A stretch of DNA of 64,000 nucleotides from Aplectana chamaeleonis (GCA_029168955.1 JAPDOI010000414.1:1-64000), one strand, 5' to 3'. Counted from the first letter of the stretch, positions 22,680-34,138 are shown. Program-made: numbers and translations. Notes: a model not told the origin generated them from the letters alone.

Positions 22680-23760
22680 ACATTAAACCGAGGCCCTGCG
22701 CACGTCCTTTGATGTTCTGCACACTCCTACTAAGGTCCTGCACACATTCTACGGCGTCCTGCACACCCCTTCTGTGGTCCTGCACAAGTTCCTTGATGTC
22801 CTGCACACTCCTACTGAGGTCGGTTTTGCACACATTCCACGACGTCCATCACACCCCTACTGGGGTCCTGCACAGGTCCCATGAAGTCCTGCTCTCTACT
22901 ACTGAGGTCCTTCACAGATTCCACGACGTCCTGCTCATCCCTACTGGGCTCCTGCACACGTTCCATGATGTCTTGCACACCTCTATTGGAATCCTATACA
23001 CTCTCCATGATGTCCTGCACACCTATGTTGGGATCCTGCACACGTTCCATGATGTCCTGCACACTCCTACTGAGGTCCTGCACAGGTCCCATGATGTTCT
23101 GCACACTCCTACTGAGGTCCTGCACAGGTCCCATGATGTCCTGCACACTCCAACTAAGGTCTTGCACACGTTCCATGATGTCCTGCACACTCCTACTGAG
23201 GTCCTGCACAGGTCCCATGATGTCCTGCACACTCCTACTGAGGTATTGCACACGTTCCATGATGTCCTTCACACTCCTACTGGGGTCCTGCACACGTCCC
23301 ATGATGTCCTGCCCACTCCTACTACGGTCCTGCACACGTTCGATGATGTCCTGCACACTCCTACTGAGGTTCTGCACAGGTTCCATGATGTCCTGCACAC
23401 TCCTACTGAGGTCCTGCACAGGTCCCATGATGTCCTGCACACTCCTACTGAGGTCCTGCACACATTCTACGACGTCCTGCACACCCATACTGGGATCCTG
23501 CACAGGTTCCATGATGTCCTGCACACTCCTACTAAGGTCTTGCACACGTTCCATGATGTCCTGCACACTCCTACTGAGGTCCTGCACACATACTACGACG
23601 CCCTGCACACCCCTACTGGGGTCCTGCACAGGTTCCATGATGTCCTGCACACTCCTACTAAGGTCTTGCACACGTTCGATGATGTCCTGCATACTCCTAC
23701 TGAGGCCCTGTATACATTCTACGGCGTCCTGCACACCCCTACTGAGGTCTCACATAGTCA
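22680..23760. repeat. Diverged 42-bp satellite (type B)
   Basis: About 25 units of 42 bp reading roughly GTTCCATGATGTCCTGCACA, CTCCTACTGAGG and TCCTGCACAC. Positionally it aligns with the main satellite (CATGATGTCCTGCACACTCC against TACGGCGTCCGGCGCACTCC). Intermediate units occur at 19,210-19,260, 26,200-26,400 and within this array (ATTCTACGACGTCCTGCACA). The ORFs of 389 and 361 codons are frame artefacts. Confidence 0.92.
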
Positions 23761-24110
23761 ACCGACACTTCAGCCCACCCTGCGACGCCTTCTTATCGAT
23801 GGTGCGCTTGGAACGAATACGCGCCGCGGTCAAGTACATCAATCCCGCACAGCGTCCTCATCCGAGCCGGGCGTTTAAAGTACACCACCCTGGAGAGCAA
23901 AGTGTTTATATGGAGTCTAAGAAAACAATGACTGATAACGAAAAACCCACCATTTTCATAAACTAATCTTGAGAAGCAGGTTTCCGAGTTTGAAACGCCC
24001 GTTAGGGGCCCAGAAGTCACTATGGTGAGTTCTGACAATTATTTTCGTCATTCCCGTGGCCGATTACCTCTAGTCACAAATTTTCGAGCGATTTGGTCCA
24101 CGCCTTCCAA
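23761..24110. other. Unique spacer after satellite B
   Basis: An ATG at 23,801 opens 55 codons of non-repetitive frame ending at 23,966. It is basic at the start (MVRLERIRAAVKYI). It lies in phase with the satellite frame upstream and is not recognised. Confidence 0.3.
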
Positions 24111-24124
24111 AAAATGGTTTTCGA

Positions 24125-24232
24125 CGGACGGAGGTGGAGGCGGAGGCGGAGGCGGAGGCGGAGGCGGAGGCGGAGGCGGAGGCGTGGCGGAGGCGGTGGC
24201 GAAGGCGGAGGCGGAGGCGGAGGCGGTGGTGG
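24125..24232. repeat. GGAGGC hexanucleotide repeat
   Basis: Pure then imperfect GGAGGC repeats. Forward frames give polyglycine, reverse frames polyproline. Confidence 0.95.
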
Positions 24233-24404
24233 AGAACGTTTTTGCGTACTTTGAGAGGTCATAACTTTAGAAAGCGGGGACCAGTTGGGATGAAAAGTTG
24301 CACACATATGTAATTTCTTGCAGCGCATCGAATGGTGTACAGCTCATACCTCTGGTGACGGTATGAATAGGTGATCTCATTGTAGGGCATCCGCGCGGGA
24401 AGAG

Positions 24405-24446
24405 ATCAAAGCCAAATACTGGTGCGCGCTTCGCGCGCACCACAAT
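24405..24446 (+). other. Solo hairpin module with covarying stem
   Basis: AAAGCCAAATA, then CTGGTGCGCGC, TTC, GCGCGCACC and ACAATT. Compared with the cassette ends, one stem pair is changed on both sides (A-T to C-G), keeping the stem perfect. No satellite is adjacent. Confidence 0.7.
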
Positions 24447-25025
24447 TCTAACAAGATGGGCTCGATAAGCCTCATTTTGGCCGAATCAAAAAAGAGGGAC
24501 AAAAGTTGTGTGTTATGCTATTTTGATGTTCTTTAGTATTTTTGGTGTTTTTTTTTTCGGAAAATGGTGGACCTAACCTTCTGAAATCTGTGATTAAGTT
24601 CATCCTTGATGAATAGTTGTGCATTAGAAGAATTGTGGCCAGGACTTATTCTGTGATGAAAAGAGTTTTCTTTAAGAGAGTTCACAAACAGTGACATATT
24701 TTTCAGTGAAGGCGGGTTTGACCACAGGTTGCTCACGTATGTATGTATGGCTTTTGTTTCATGCTGCCTGATTATATGCAGTTTTTTCTACTTATGGCAC
24801 CGCTCTTCGTCGTACCAATCGCAACGAGGTACGATTTTGTTCGCTTCTCCAGGACGACAATTTCGTGATCATTTCTTACTTGGTCAGAATTTCTGCAAAT
24901 TGCTAAAGAACATCTTGCAGCTCACAGTTCTCTCTGATAAATCCATGAATGAGGTATAAGTGGAGATGAACAAAAGATCATATCTACTTAAATCGAATTT
25001 GATGTCAGAATTTTGTTTAATTACT
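24447..25025. other. Unique spacer, no supported gene
   Basis: Contains a 76-codon frame at 24,729-24,959 (hydrophobic start, then basic) preceded by a TTTTTCAG acceptor-like site at about 24,705, and an overlapping minus-strand frame at 24,533-24,736. Neither can be chained into a gene. Confidence 0.3.
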
Positions 25026-25184
25026 ATGAATAAAGTTGTGTATATCACTGTTACTGGGATGGTCGCGTTCGCACTTGTTTCAAACATAGTTCACTCCTTG
25101 AAGATTGATAGGCGATCATTGATGATTGATAATCAATTGTTCTTGAATCTTTCGCCGACGAGGTCGGCTTTCAAAAGGCAATGA
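25026..25184 (+). CDS. Possible small secreted peptide
   Basis: A 52-residue frame starting MNKVVYITVTGMVAFALVSN. It has a basic residue, then a hydrophobic stretch (residues 4-23) suited to a signal peptide, followed by a hydrophilic part with dibasic RR (29-30) and KR (50-51). That layout fits a secreted or neuropeptide-like precursor, but no family is recognised. The stop overlaps a second ATG frame (25,181) that runs for about 19 codons into a strong GTAAGT donor at 25,241, so this stretch could instead belong to a spliced gene disrupted by the repeat at 25,303. No promoter evidence. Confidence 0.2.
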   Translation: MNKVVYITVTGMVAFALVSNIVHSLKIDRRSLMIDNQLFLNLSPTRSAFKRQ

Positions 25185-25302
25185 GTTCGGCTGGCGATCC
25201 GCCATCTCCTCTGCCACCTGGTGCCCCAAAATGCATGATGTAAGTTCTTCGGTATCCGGTAAATGTACTTTCAAATGCAGTTCATGCTTTCAGTGCCCTT
25301 CC

Positions 25303-25440
25303 GTAATACAGTGCCGAGCAAATTTTTTTGCAAAGAAAATGTTGTGCGGCGTTTTCTTTGCGCTCATAAAGCGCCGCAACGCCATAACTTGCTTCAACGT
25401 GGTCCAATTTTCATTCTGAAGACATTCCTGGATTGCTTCC
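25303..25440 (+). repeat. Dispersed repeat with GCGCCGCAACGCC
   Basis: Matches the reverse complement of 31,505-31,645 (CGAGCAAATTTTTTTGCAAA, GCGCTCATAAAGCGCCGCA). No full ends could be defined. Confidence 0.6.
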
Positions 25441-25478
25441 AATAAATCCTATACGATAGTGTTACAAAATGATAGATT

Positions 25479-26110
25479 CCTGAAAGTTTAGGTTCCTGGC
25501 AAAAGTAAAGATTTGGCATGGCCATAGAAATATACTCAGCTAAAGAGGGAAAATAAAGAAAAATGAAAAAAAGGTTTTGAAATATTCCTGAGAACGATTT
25601 GGCGTAGAATAATTTGATTTTTGGGAAATGTAGTGAAATAGTTGAAAGTATGATTTGGCAGTCGAGTTTGAACCAACTATTGATAAGAGTTGTGCAAAAC
25701 GAGAGATCGCCTTGTCTGTGCCTATCCGTAGAAAATATCAGAGCAAAATCACGCGTGAAATGGGAAGCATCAAAACTTTTTCAGGAGCTGTAATGCGGCG
25801 GTCTTCACGTATTAGGTGAAGTAAAATCAACACGCGTGATTTCGCTTTGATATGTTCTACGGATAAGCACAGACAAGGCAATCTCTCGTTTTGCACAACT
25901 CTCATCAATAGTTGGTTCAAACTCTACTGCCAAATCATACTTTCAACTATTTCACTTCATTTCCCGAAAAACAATATATTCTACGCCAAATCGTTCTCAG
26001 GAATATTTCAAAACCTTTTTTTTCATTTTTCTTTATTTTCCCTCTTTAGCTGAGTATATTTCTATGGCCATGCCAAATCTTTACTTTTGCCAGGAACCTA
26101 AACTTTCAGG
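25479..26110. repeat. Large foldback FB2, copy 2 (5' part of cassette 3)
   Basis: Inverted arms of about 290 bp with the same ends as the copy at 18,443. The centre is slightly shorter. Confidence 0.9.
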
Positions 26111-28184
26111 AATTTCATTTATTTTTCCGAAAGGTTTCCTTTCTAACATGATTTATGTCTGATGGTGTTAGGTGAAAGCAAACCCACTGATGTCCTGCCC
26201 CCCCCCCCTTCCATGACGTCCTGCGCACTCCAGCTGATGGCCTGCACACTTTCTTTGATGTCCTTCACACGCCCACTGATGTCCTGCACATCCTTCTGAT
26301 GTCCTGCACACTTTCTATGTTGTCCTGCACGCTCCCACTGATGTCCTGCACACTTTCTATGTCATCCTGCGCACTCACACTAATGTCCTGCGCACATTCT
26401 GTTACATCTTGCACACTCCCAATTCGGTCCCGCACGCTTTCTACGGCGTCTGGCGCACTCTCATTTGGGTACCGCACACTTTCTAAGGCGTCCGGCGCAC
26501 TCTCATTTGGGTTCCACACACTTTCTAGAGCGTTTTGTGCACACCCATTTGGGTCCCGCACACTTTCTACGGCGTCCGGCGCACTCCCACTTGGGTCCCG
26601 CACACTTTCTACGGCGTCCGACGCTCTCTCATTTGGGTCCCGCTCACTTTCTACGGCGTCTTGCGCACTTTCACTTTGTCACCGCACACTTTCTGCGGCG
26701 TCCGGCGCACTCTCATTTGGGTACCGCACACTTTATACGGCGTCCGGCGCACTCCCACGTGGGTCCCGCACACTTTCTACGGCGTCCGGCGCACTCTCAT
26801 TTGGGTCCCGCACACTTTCGACGGCGTCCGGCGCACTCTCATTTGGCTTCCACACACTTTCTAGGGCGTTCTGCGCACACCCATCTGGGTCCCGCACACT
26901 TTCTATGGCGTCCGGCGCACTCTCATTTGGGTCCCACACACTTTCTAGGGCGCTCTGCGCACTCCCACTAGGGTCGCGCACACTTTCTACGGCGTCCGGC
27001 GCACTCTCATTTGGGTCCCGCACACTTTCTACGGCGTCAGGCGCACTCTCATAGGCTCCCGCACAATTTCTACGGCGTCCGGCGCACTCTCATTTGGGTT
27101 CCACACACTTTCTAGAGCGTTTTGTGCACACCCATTTGGGTCCCGCACACTTTCTACGGCGTCCGGCGCACTCTCATTGGGTCCCGCACACTTTCTACGG
27201 CGTCCGGCGCACTCTCATTTGGGTTCCACACACTTTCTAGGGCGTTCTGCGCACACCCATTTGGGTCCCGCACACTTTCTACGGCGTCCGGCGCACTCCC
27301 ACTTGGGTCCCGCACACTTTCTACGGCGTTCTGCGCCCACCCATTTGGGTCCCGTACACTTTCTACGGCGTCCGGCGCACTCCCACTAGGGTCGCGCACA
27401 CTTTCTACGGCGTCCGGCGCACTCTCATTGGGTCCCGCACACTTTCTACGGCGTCCGGCGCACTCTCATTTGGGTTCCACACACTTTCTAGAGCGTTTTG
27501 TGCACACCCATTTGGGTCCCGCACACTTTCTACGGCGTCCGGCGCACTCCCACTTGGGTCCCGCACACTTTCTACGGCGTTCTGCGCCCACCCATTTGGG
27601 TCCCGTACACTTTCTACGGCGTCCGGCGCACTCCCACTAGGGTCGCGCACACTTTCTACGGCGTCCGGCGCACTCTCATTGGGTCCCGCACACTTTCTAC
27701 GGCGTCCGGCGCACTCTCATTTGGGTTCCACACACTTTCTAGAGCGTTTTGTGCACACCCATTTGGGTCCCGCACACTTTCTACGGCGTCCGGCGCACTC
27801 TCATTTGGGTCCCACATACTTTCTAGGGCGTTCTGCGCACACCAATTTGGGTCCCGCACACTTTCTACGGCGTCCGGCGCACTCTCACTTGGGTCCCGCA
27901 CACTTTCTACGGCTTTCCGCGCACACCCATTTGGGTCCCACACACTTTCTTCGGCGTCCGACGCTCTCTCATTGGGTCCCGCACACTTTCTACGGCGTCC
28001 GGCGCACTCTCATTTGGGTCCCACATACTTTCTAGGGCGTTCTGCGCACTCCCACCTGGGCCCCGCACACTTTCTACGGCGTCTTTCGCACTTCTGCTGG
28101 GGTCCCGCACACTATCTACGGCGTCTTTCGCACTTCTGCTGGGGTCCCGCACACTATCTACGGCGTTCTGTGGCGCACTTCTGA
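26111..28184. repeat. C-run junction and 42-bp satellite of cassette 3
   Basis: Begins with the junction and C10 run, then degenerate units (to ~26,420), then regular units. A 251-bp higher-order block (six units minus one base) is repeated at 27,154, 27,405 and 27,656; the shared missing bases after CTCATT mark it. No TIR/TATA element is present, unlike cassettes 1, 2 and 4. Confidence 0.9.
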
Positions 28185-28752
28185 GTCACACGGTGCGGCG
28201 TTCCAAAAAGTACTTCCGAGATCCCGCCGTATTGATTGAAGCGTTGCCCCGTCAAATCCTGAGCAAAAGTCTCTCAGTAACGGTGTTTATTTCACTAGTT
28301 CATTTTTACGAATAAGTAAACGTCGGATGGTTTATAATAACATGTTTACGTGTTTTTGTCTTTCTTGACCCTCAATTTTGAGGGTCCGCAAAAATTGAGG
28401 TACCAACTCCAAAATTTGACAGGAGCTAGGTGCAAATGAAACCAGCTTCCTGGCCAAAAATGAGCTCTCTAGCTCAACGATAAGTGTTCCAACAAGATCG
28501 TGAACGCCAACTGAAAAAAGAAAAGGAGATGAACATTTTTTCGACCAAAATGACGTGGTTTTGACACTTTTTCTCGAATCTCAGGTTACCATTCCGGACC
28601 ATTTTTTGAACAGTTATTCACCTTTCTAAAGTATATCAAATGCAAAAAGAACGGTCTTCCTACGTTTACTCTGGACCCTGATACTGAGATCAGGGCGTTG
28701 CGCGATGGCGAATCAAAGCCAAATCTGGTGAGCGCTTCGCGCTCACCACAAG
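28185..28752 (+). repeat. Cassette 3' tail, copy 3, with terminal hairpin
   Basis: Same tail. Hairpin at 28,727-28,747, followed directly by a left-truncated FB2 instead of ACAATT. Confidence 0.85.
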
Positions 28753-29204
28753 AAGAGTTGTGCAAAACGAGAGATCGCATTGAATGAGCTTATCCGTAGA
28801 ACATATCAAAGCAAAATCACGCTTGTTATGGAACAAACACTTGATTTTACTTCACTTAATACGTGAAGATCGCGGCGTTCCAGCTCCCAGACGAGCTTTT
28901 ACTGCTTGCCTTATCACGCGTGATTTTGCTTTGATATGTTCTACGGATAAGCTCATCCAATGCGATCTCTCGTTTTGCACAACTCTTATCAATAGTTGGT
29001 TCAAACTCGACTGCCAAATCATACTTTCAACTATTTCACTACATTTCCCAAAAATCAAATTATTCTACGCCAAATCGTTCTCAGGAGTATTTCAAAGCTT
29101 TTTTCATTTTTCTTCACCTTCCCCTTTTAACTGAGTATAATTCTAAATTTTCGAAAAAATAGCCATGCCAAATCTTCACTTTTGCCAGGAGCCTAAACTT
29201 TCAG
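28753..29204. repeat. Foldback FB2, copy 3 (left arm truncated)
   Basis: Starts at AGAGTTGTGCAAAACGAGAG, a point inside the left arm of the other copies, so about 230 bp are missing. The right arm is complete and leads to the C-run junction. Confidence 0.85.
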
Positions 29205-29379
29205 AAATCTCATTTATTTTTCCTGAAGGTTTCCTTTCTAACATGATTTATGCCTGGTGGTGTTAACTGAAAGTGAACCAACTGATGCCCTGCCCCCCCC
29301 CCTTCTATGACGTCCTGCGCACACCCATTTAGGTCCTACACACTTTCTACGGCGTTCTGCGCAAACCCATTTGGGTCAC
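29205..29379 (+). repeat. C-run junction of cassette 4
   Basis: GGTTTCCTTTCTAACATG, a C10 run near 29,291-29,301 and two degenerate satellite units. Confidence 0.75.
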
Positions 29380-29682
29380 AAGCACGCTCATGCCGATCAT
29401 TTTTTTCCGGAGGGCTACAGTAACCCTCCTTCAAAAGTTTTACAAGAGTCAGTTAGGATATGAGCACATCGTAATAGATAACAATCATGTTTGCACAATT
29501 TCGACCTCCTCAGCCATTTCCCAGCGGCTTCTCGAAGAGAGCGGTATGTGAATAAATGCATACCGCTCCTCTGCCCTTTTATACCCCGCATGTTATGAGC
29601 GTGTGTTATCGTTCGTTATCATGTTTTGTTCAAGAATGGTTACGGTAGCCCTGCGGAAAAAATGATCGGTATGGGCGTGCTT
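29380..29682 (-). mobile_element. TIR/TATA element in cassette 4
   Basis: Complete copy (303 bp). Its hairpin is the best of the set: GAGCGGTATG and CATACCGCTC pair perfectly at about 29,539-29,569, next to minus-strand TATAAAAG (CTTTTATA at about 29,577). Confidence 0.88.
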
Positions 29683-30737
29683 GTATTTGGGTCCCGCACA
29701 CTTTCTACGGCGTCCGGCGCACTCCCACTTGGGTCCCGCACACTTTCTATGGCGTCCGGCACACTTTCACTTGGGTACCGCACATTTTATACGGGGCCCG
29801 GCGCAGATCCACTTGGGTCCAACAAACATTCTACGGCGTCCGGCGCATTCTCATTTGGGTCTCACTTTCTATGGCGTCTCACTCACTGCTATTTGGGTCC
29901 CGCACACTTTTTACGGCGTCCGGCGCACTCCCACTTGGGTCCCACACACCTTCTACGGCGTCTTGGGCACTCCCACTGGAGCCACGTACAATTTCTACGG
30001 CGTAATGCGCATTTCCACTTGGGTACCGAAACATTTTATACGGCGCCCGGCGCACTCCCACGTGGGTCACGCACACTTTCTACGGCGTAATGCGCATTTC
30101 CACTTGGGTACCGAAACATTTTATACGGCGCCCGGCGCACTCCCACTCAAGTCCCGCACACTTTCTACGGCGTTCTACGCACGCCCATTTGGGTCCCGCA
30201 CACTTTCTACGGCGTCCGGCGCACTCCCACGTGGGTCCCGCACACTTTCTACGGCGTCCGGCGCACTCTCATTTGGGTCCAGAACACTTTCTACGGCGTT
30301 ATGCGCACGCCCGTTGGGGTATCGCACACTTTCTACGGCGTCCGGCGCACCCCCACTTGGGTCCCGCACACTTTCTACGGCGTCCGGCGCACTCTCATTT
30401 GGGTCCCGCACACTTTCTACGGCGTCCGGCGCACTCTCATTTGGGTGCCACACACTTCCTACGGCGTCCGGTGCACTCCCACTTGCGTCCCGCACACTTT
30501 CTACGGCTTCCAGTGCACTCTCATTCGGGTCCCGCACACTTTCTACTGCGTCCGGCGCACTCCCACTTGGGTCCCGCACACTTTCTACGGCGTTCGACGC
30601 ACTCTCACTTGGGTCCCGCACACTTTCTACGGCGTCCGGCGCACTCCCACTTGGATCGCGCACACTTTCTACGGCGTCTTTCGCACTTCTGCTGGGGTCC
30701 CGCACACTATCTACGGCGTTCTGTGGCGCACTTCTGA
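29683..30737. repeat. 42-bp minisatellite array in cassette 4
   Basis: About 25 units with more diverged variants at the left (GGTACCGCACATTTTATACG) and regular ones at the right. ORFs of 395 and 215 codons are artefacts. Confidence 0.92.
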
Positions 30738-31305
30738 GTCACACGGTGCGGCGTTCCAAAAAGTACTTCCGAGATCCCGCCTTATTGATTGAAGCGTTGC
30801 CCCGTCAAATCCTGAGCAAAAGTCTCTCAGTAACGGTGTTTATTTCACTAGTTCATTTTTACGAATAAGTAAACGTCGGACGGTTTATAATAACATGTTT
30901 ACGTGTTTTTGTCTTTCTTGACCCTCAATTTTGAGGTTCCGCAAAAATTGAGCTACCAACTCCAAAATTTGACAGGAGCTAGGTGCAAACAAAACCAGCT
31001 TCCTGGCCAAAAATGAGCTCTCTAGCTCAACGATAAGTGTTCCAACAAGATCGTGAACGCCAACTGAAAAAAGAAAAGGAGATGAACATTTTTTCGACCA
31101 AAATGACGTGGTTTTGACACTTTTTCTCGAATCTCAGGTTACCATTCCGGACCATTTTTTGAACAGTTATTCACCTTTCTAAAGTATATCAAATGCAAAA
31201 AGAACGGTTTTCCTACGTTTACTCTGGACCCTGATACTGAGATCAGGGCGTTGCGCGATGGCGAATCAAAGCCAAATCTGGTGAGCGCTTCGCGCTCACC
31301 ACAAT
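30738..31305 (+). repeat. Cassette 3' tail, copy 4, with terminal hairpin
   Basis: Very similar to copy 3. Hairpin at 31,280-31,300, then ACAATT. Confidence 0.85.
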
Positions 31306-31754
31306 TCAACTCTAGAAGTTCATCACAAGTTGCGTATTTGAACCTCTAAACCCCTCATTATGAACTGATCAGACGGTTATGATATTAGAAATCTGTCACG
31401 TTTTGACCTGTGGTCTATGTGAATTTTAGGAGGAAATACATATTGTCCAGCAAAATACCGAAGTTAAAAAGGCTTCCTACATAAACCTTTACATTCGCCT
31501 CACTGACAGGACCACGAAAACTACCTGGAAAACTCATTTCGTCAACTTTGAAGTGAGTTATGGCGATGCGGCGCTTTGTGAGCGCAAAAAAAAACGTCGC
31601 AAAACGCTTTTTTTGCAAAAAATATGCTCGGTACTGTAGACTACCCACTAGATCATGGCACTTATGTGCAGTCCAGTATTGCTATGCCTCATTGGGAGAA
31701 ACCCACTATAACGGTCCAAAAGCTTCCACCAGGTTAGGCTTCAATGTATAGCCT
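31306..31754. other. Spacer with a dispersed repeat
   Basis: 31,505-31,645 is the inverse of the repeat at 25,303. The rest is unique. No gene is seen. Confidence 0.5.
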
Positions 31755-32094
31755 GGGGTCGTATTCGCCAATAACCCGCCGGGTACCCGCCGGGTAGTCG
31801 AAGGGTAAATGAGGTGAAATTTCAGAACAAAACGCGCGCTCCACGGCCACCTCTCGCCTCCCTTGGCTTCCCCCGCGACCGCCGGAAGTTTTTGCATCGC
31901 TTCTCGGGAAAATTGGCCGCATCGCGGCGAAATTTATTGCAAATTGCACGGGAATTCGAAGGGTAATCGATCAATACGTTCATTTCCATCTTACAGCGTG
32001 TAAGATGGGTCGATCTGTTCCTCTGCCGCGCGCGGTATCATCCTTTCCACTTCCCTTCGACTACCCTCGGCGGGTTGTTGGCGAATACGACCCC
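31755..32094. mobile_element. MITE with GGGGTCGTATTCGCCAA ends
   Basis: Terminal inverted repeat of about 35-40 bp (GGGGTCGTATTCGCCAATAA...CCGGGTAGTCGAAGGG against the inverse at 32,056-32,094). ~340 bp; interior GC-rich, no ORF of interest. Confidence 0.88.
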
Positions 32095-32220
32095 TGGGCC
32101 GCTCATTTTGAGCCGGTTGAAGCAAGGCTTATCAGCCTTATCATGTCAAAATCTCCTGATCACTGTTATATTTTGCCACCACCGACCGCTTCACTGCTTA
32201 CTCCGGCCGGACTTATCCTA

Positions 32221-33475
32221 CTCTGAGAAAATTTGCATTGACAGTAGCGGGACTGCACCGCAAGCCGGGAACGTGCCGAACCGATGTAGCAGCGGCACGG
32301 CGATCCGGGCCCGTGCCGCGACACTGTAGCGACGGCTCCGGAATCTTGGAAGATTCCATCTTGTCCGTAACAGTACAGCAACAGGACTGCAATCTTGAAC
32401 AGTACCGCGATAGCGAAGCGTGGGCCTCGCAACAGTTTCGGGCCGGCTTCGCGATATCGCCGCAACGCCACTGCTACAGAGGCAGACATGAAAAATAAAC
32501 TGGAATGGCGAATGATCACGTCCTGATGTGTTTATCACATGAACAGCGGGTATAAAAGGGGCCTCATCTTAAGCCTAGTTTTGACTGTCGCTGCTGTTTT
32601 TCATCGCAGCGAATTCACAACCGCAGCTGCAGCGATGTAGCAGCGGCAGCGATTCTGTTCATAGTGTATAGCCTCACGGATGATCGAAGAAATTCAATCA
32701 ATCAGTGAAATTAATGGCCGGTAGTTATCAATAACACGTTTCGACCCGTAAACACTGACCTTGTCATGTGAAAGGGTCAACGTCCTCTAGACGAAAAGTG
32801 TCATTCGCTGGCCATCTTGGCCGCGATGGAGCGACCACTGAGAATCGCTCTTCAAGCAGCGATGCAGTTAGACATAGGATTTCGTCGCCGCGACCCAGCG
32901 ATTTAGGACGTTCGCCACGAAGCAATCACAATTGGAGCGGCTTTCCATTACGCGCAATGAGAAAGGAACAGTTGTCCCTCGCATGGCCGCAGTGACCACT
33001 TGCAGCCAAAACTAGGCTTTACTCGAGTCCTCATTCGGCACTCTGATGCCGGAACTGGAAGGTGACTTCGAGTCCCTCTCCGGTGGCCAGAATATTTTTG
33101 ACCGCTGGGGGATAGGGGATCCAACGGCTGGGGTGGGGCGGTTTTCTCCGGGGTCCGCAGTGAGGGTGGTTCCTCACTGCAGACCTCGGCAAAGGTTAAA
33201 CCCTTGTCCGGACCTAGGCGGGGCTTTCTCTGGGGGGGGGGGGGCAGCCAGATTCAGGCACCGTCGGGGCCCAAATCAGGCACCGTCGAGATAGGGTTGA
33301 GGCAATTATAGACCGGGTTTGGGAGCCGTCGCGTCTTGGTTGGGACACCGATGCGGGGTTGATGCAATGGCATAGCTGGTGGAGAGACTCTGGATAGACA
33401 CTACCCTGCAGGCACCGATTAGGAAGGAGCCTTCGGGGCAGGGTCGGTCTGCCGCCGGGGCGAATTTTTTCAGAG
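32221..33475 (+). mobile_element. MITE family C, copy 1 with nested insertion
   Basis: Short inverted ends CTCTGAGAAAATTTGC and GCGAATTTTTTCAGAG, flanked by TA. It carries TATAAAAG at 32,551, followed downstream of the insertion by a CGGCACTCTGATGCCG fold. An opposed copy lies at 43,985-44,789. The interior is GC-rich with repeated GGCACCGTCG words, and 12 G in a row near 33,231. No transposase is seen. Confidence 0.8.
32573..33013. mobile_element. MITE nested in family C
   Basis: Ends AAGCCTAGTTTTG and CAAAACTAGGCTT, flanked on both sides by TA. The second family C copy has the uninterrupted site (GATGAGGCC... reading CATCTTACTCGAGTC on the other strand, near 44,450), so insertion and TA target duplication are directly visible. 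Confidence 0.9.
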
Positions 33476-33960
33476 TAACAACCTGAGCTATACATGTACG
33501 TAGAGCACCTAAGGAGTTTTACGGGAAAAATAAGCCCTTAAGGTTTTTTTGTAACATTTATTCTGCCACGTTAACCCCACATAATAAACTTTAGCGAATT
33601 TCTTCCCCACAGCGTTCTGCCTATTTTCCCTTCGGGTTGTGGTCTCACATGGGAACTTCTACATACAAGTCATGCTAACCAATGCAAATTAATGCTCTTT
33701 TCTAGAACCATTTTCGGATGTAAAGTCCGAATATGCCTATCGAAGCTGCCTAGGCTTTTTCTCAAAAAGGTGTGAGCGTTTCTGAAGTTTGCGGCAGGGT
33801 AAGGGGTGTTTTCAAAATGTTGTCCGGATTTTGCGAAAGTCATGTATGTAGGGGTAATCTGGAGTACTGAACACGAATCCGTGGTTCGCTGGGCGAAATT
33901 TCAAGGTTCGCTGTTGGTTACGGTGGGTAGTAGTGCCATTTAGGAGGCAAAACCTACCTT
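33476..33960. other. Spacer, no gene seen
   Basis: Unique sequence except the GGTAATCTGGAGTACTGAAC segment near 33,850, which belongs to the dispersed repeats between 33,840 and 36,100. Confidence 0.4.
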
Positions 33961-34138
33961 AGGGTGGTGGCCATCGTGTATCAGCACCCCCGAGGAGGCG
34001 GGAGAAACGGGGGAAGGGCGAGGTTCCCGATTGGACGCAATGCGGGCTAGCCCCGTGTTGTGTCCAATCAGGAACCTCGCTCCTTGCCCGTTTCGCCCGC
34101 CCCCTCAGGGGTGTTGATACACGATGGCCACCACCCCC
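33961..34138. mobile_element. Short foldback element
   Basis: Arms of about 80 bp: GGGTGGTGGCCATCGTGTAT on the left and ATACACGATGGCCACCACCC on the right, with GAGGTTCCCGATTGGAC inside. Almost no centre. Confidence 0.88.

Noticed and set aside
22709..23966. 389- and 361-codon ORFs across satellite B
   Set aside because: Same period artefact. Only the last ~55 codons are non-repetitive and they are not recognised.
24022..24264. Glycine-rich protein ORF over the GGAGGC repeat
   Set aside because: The reading comes from a simple repeat; the flanks show no gene structure.
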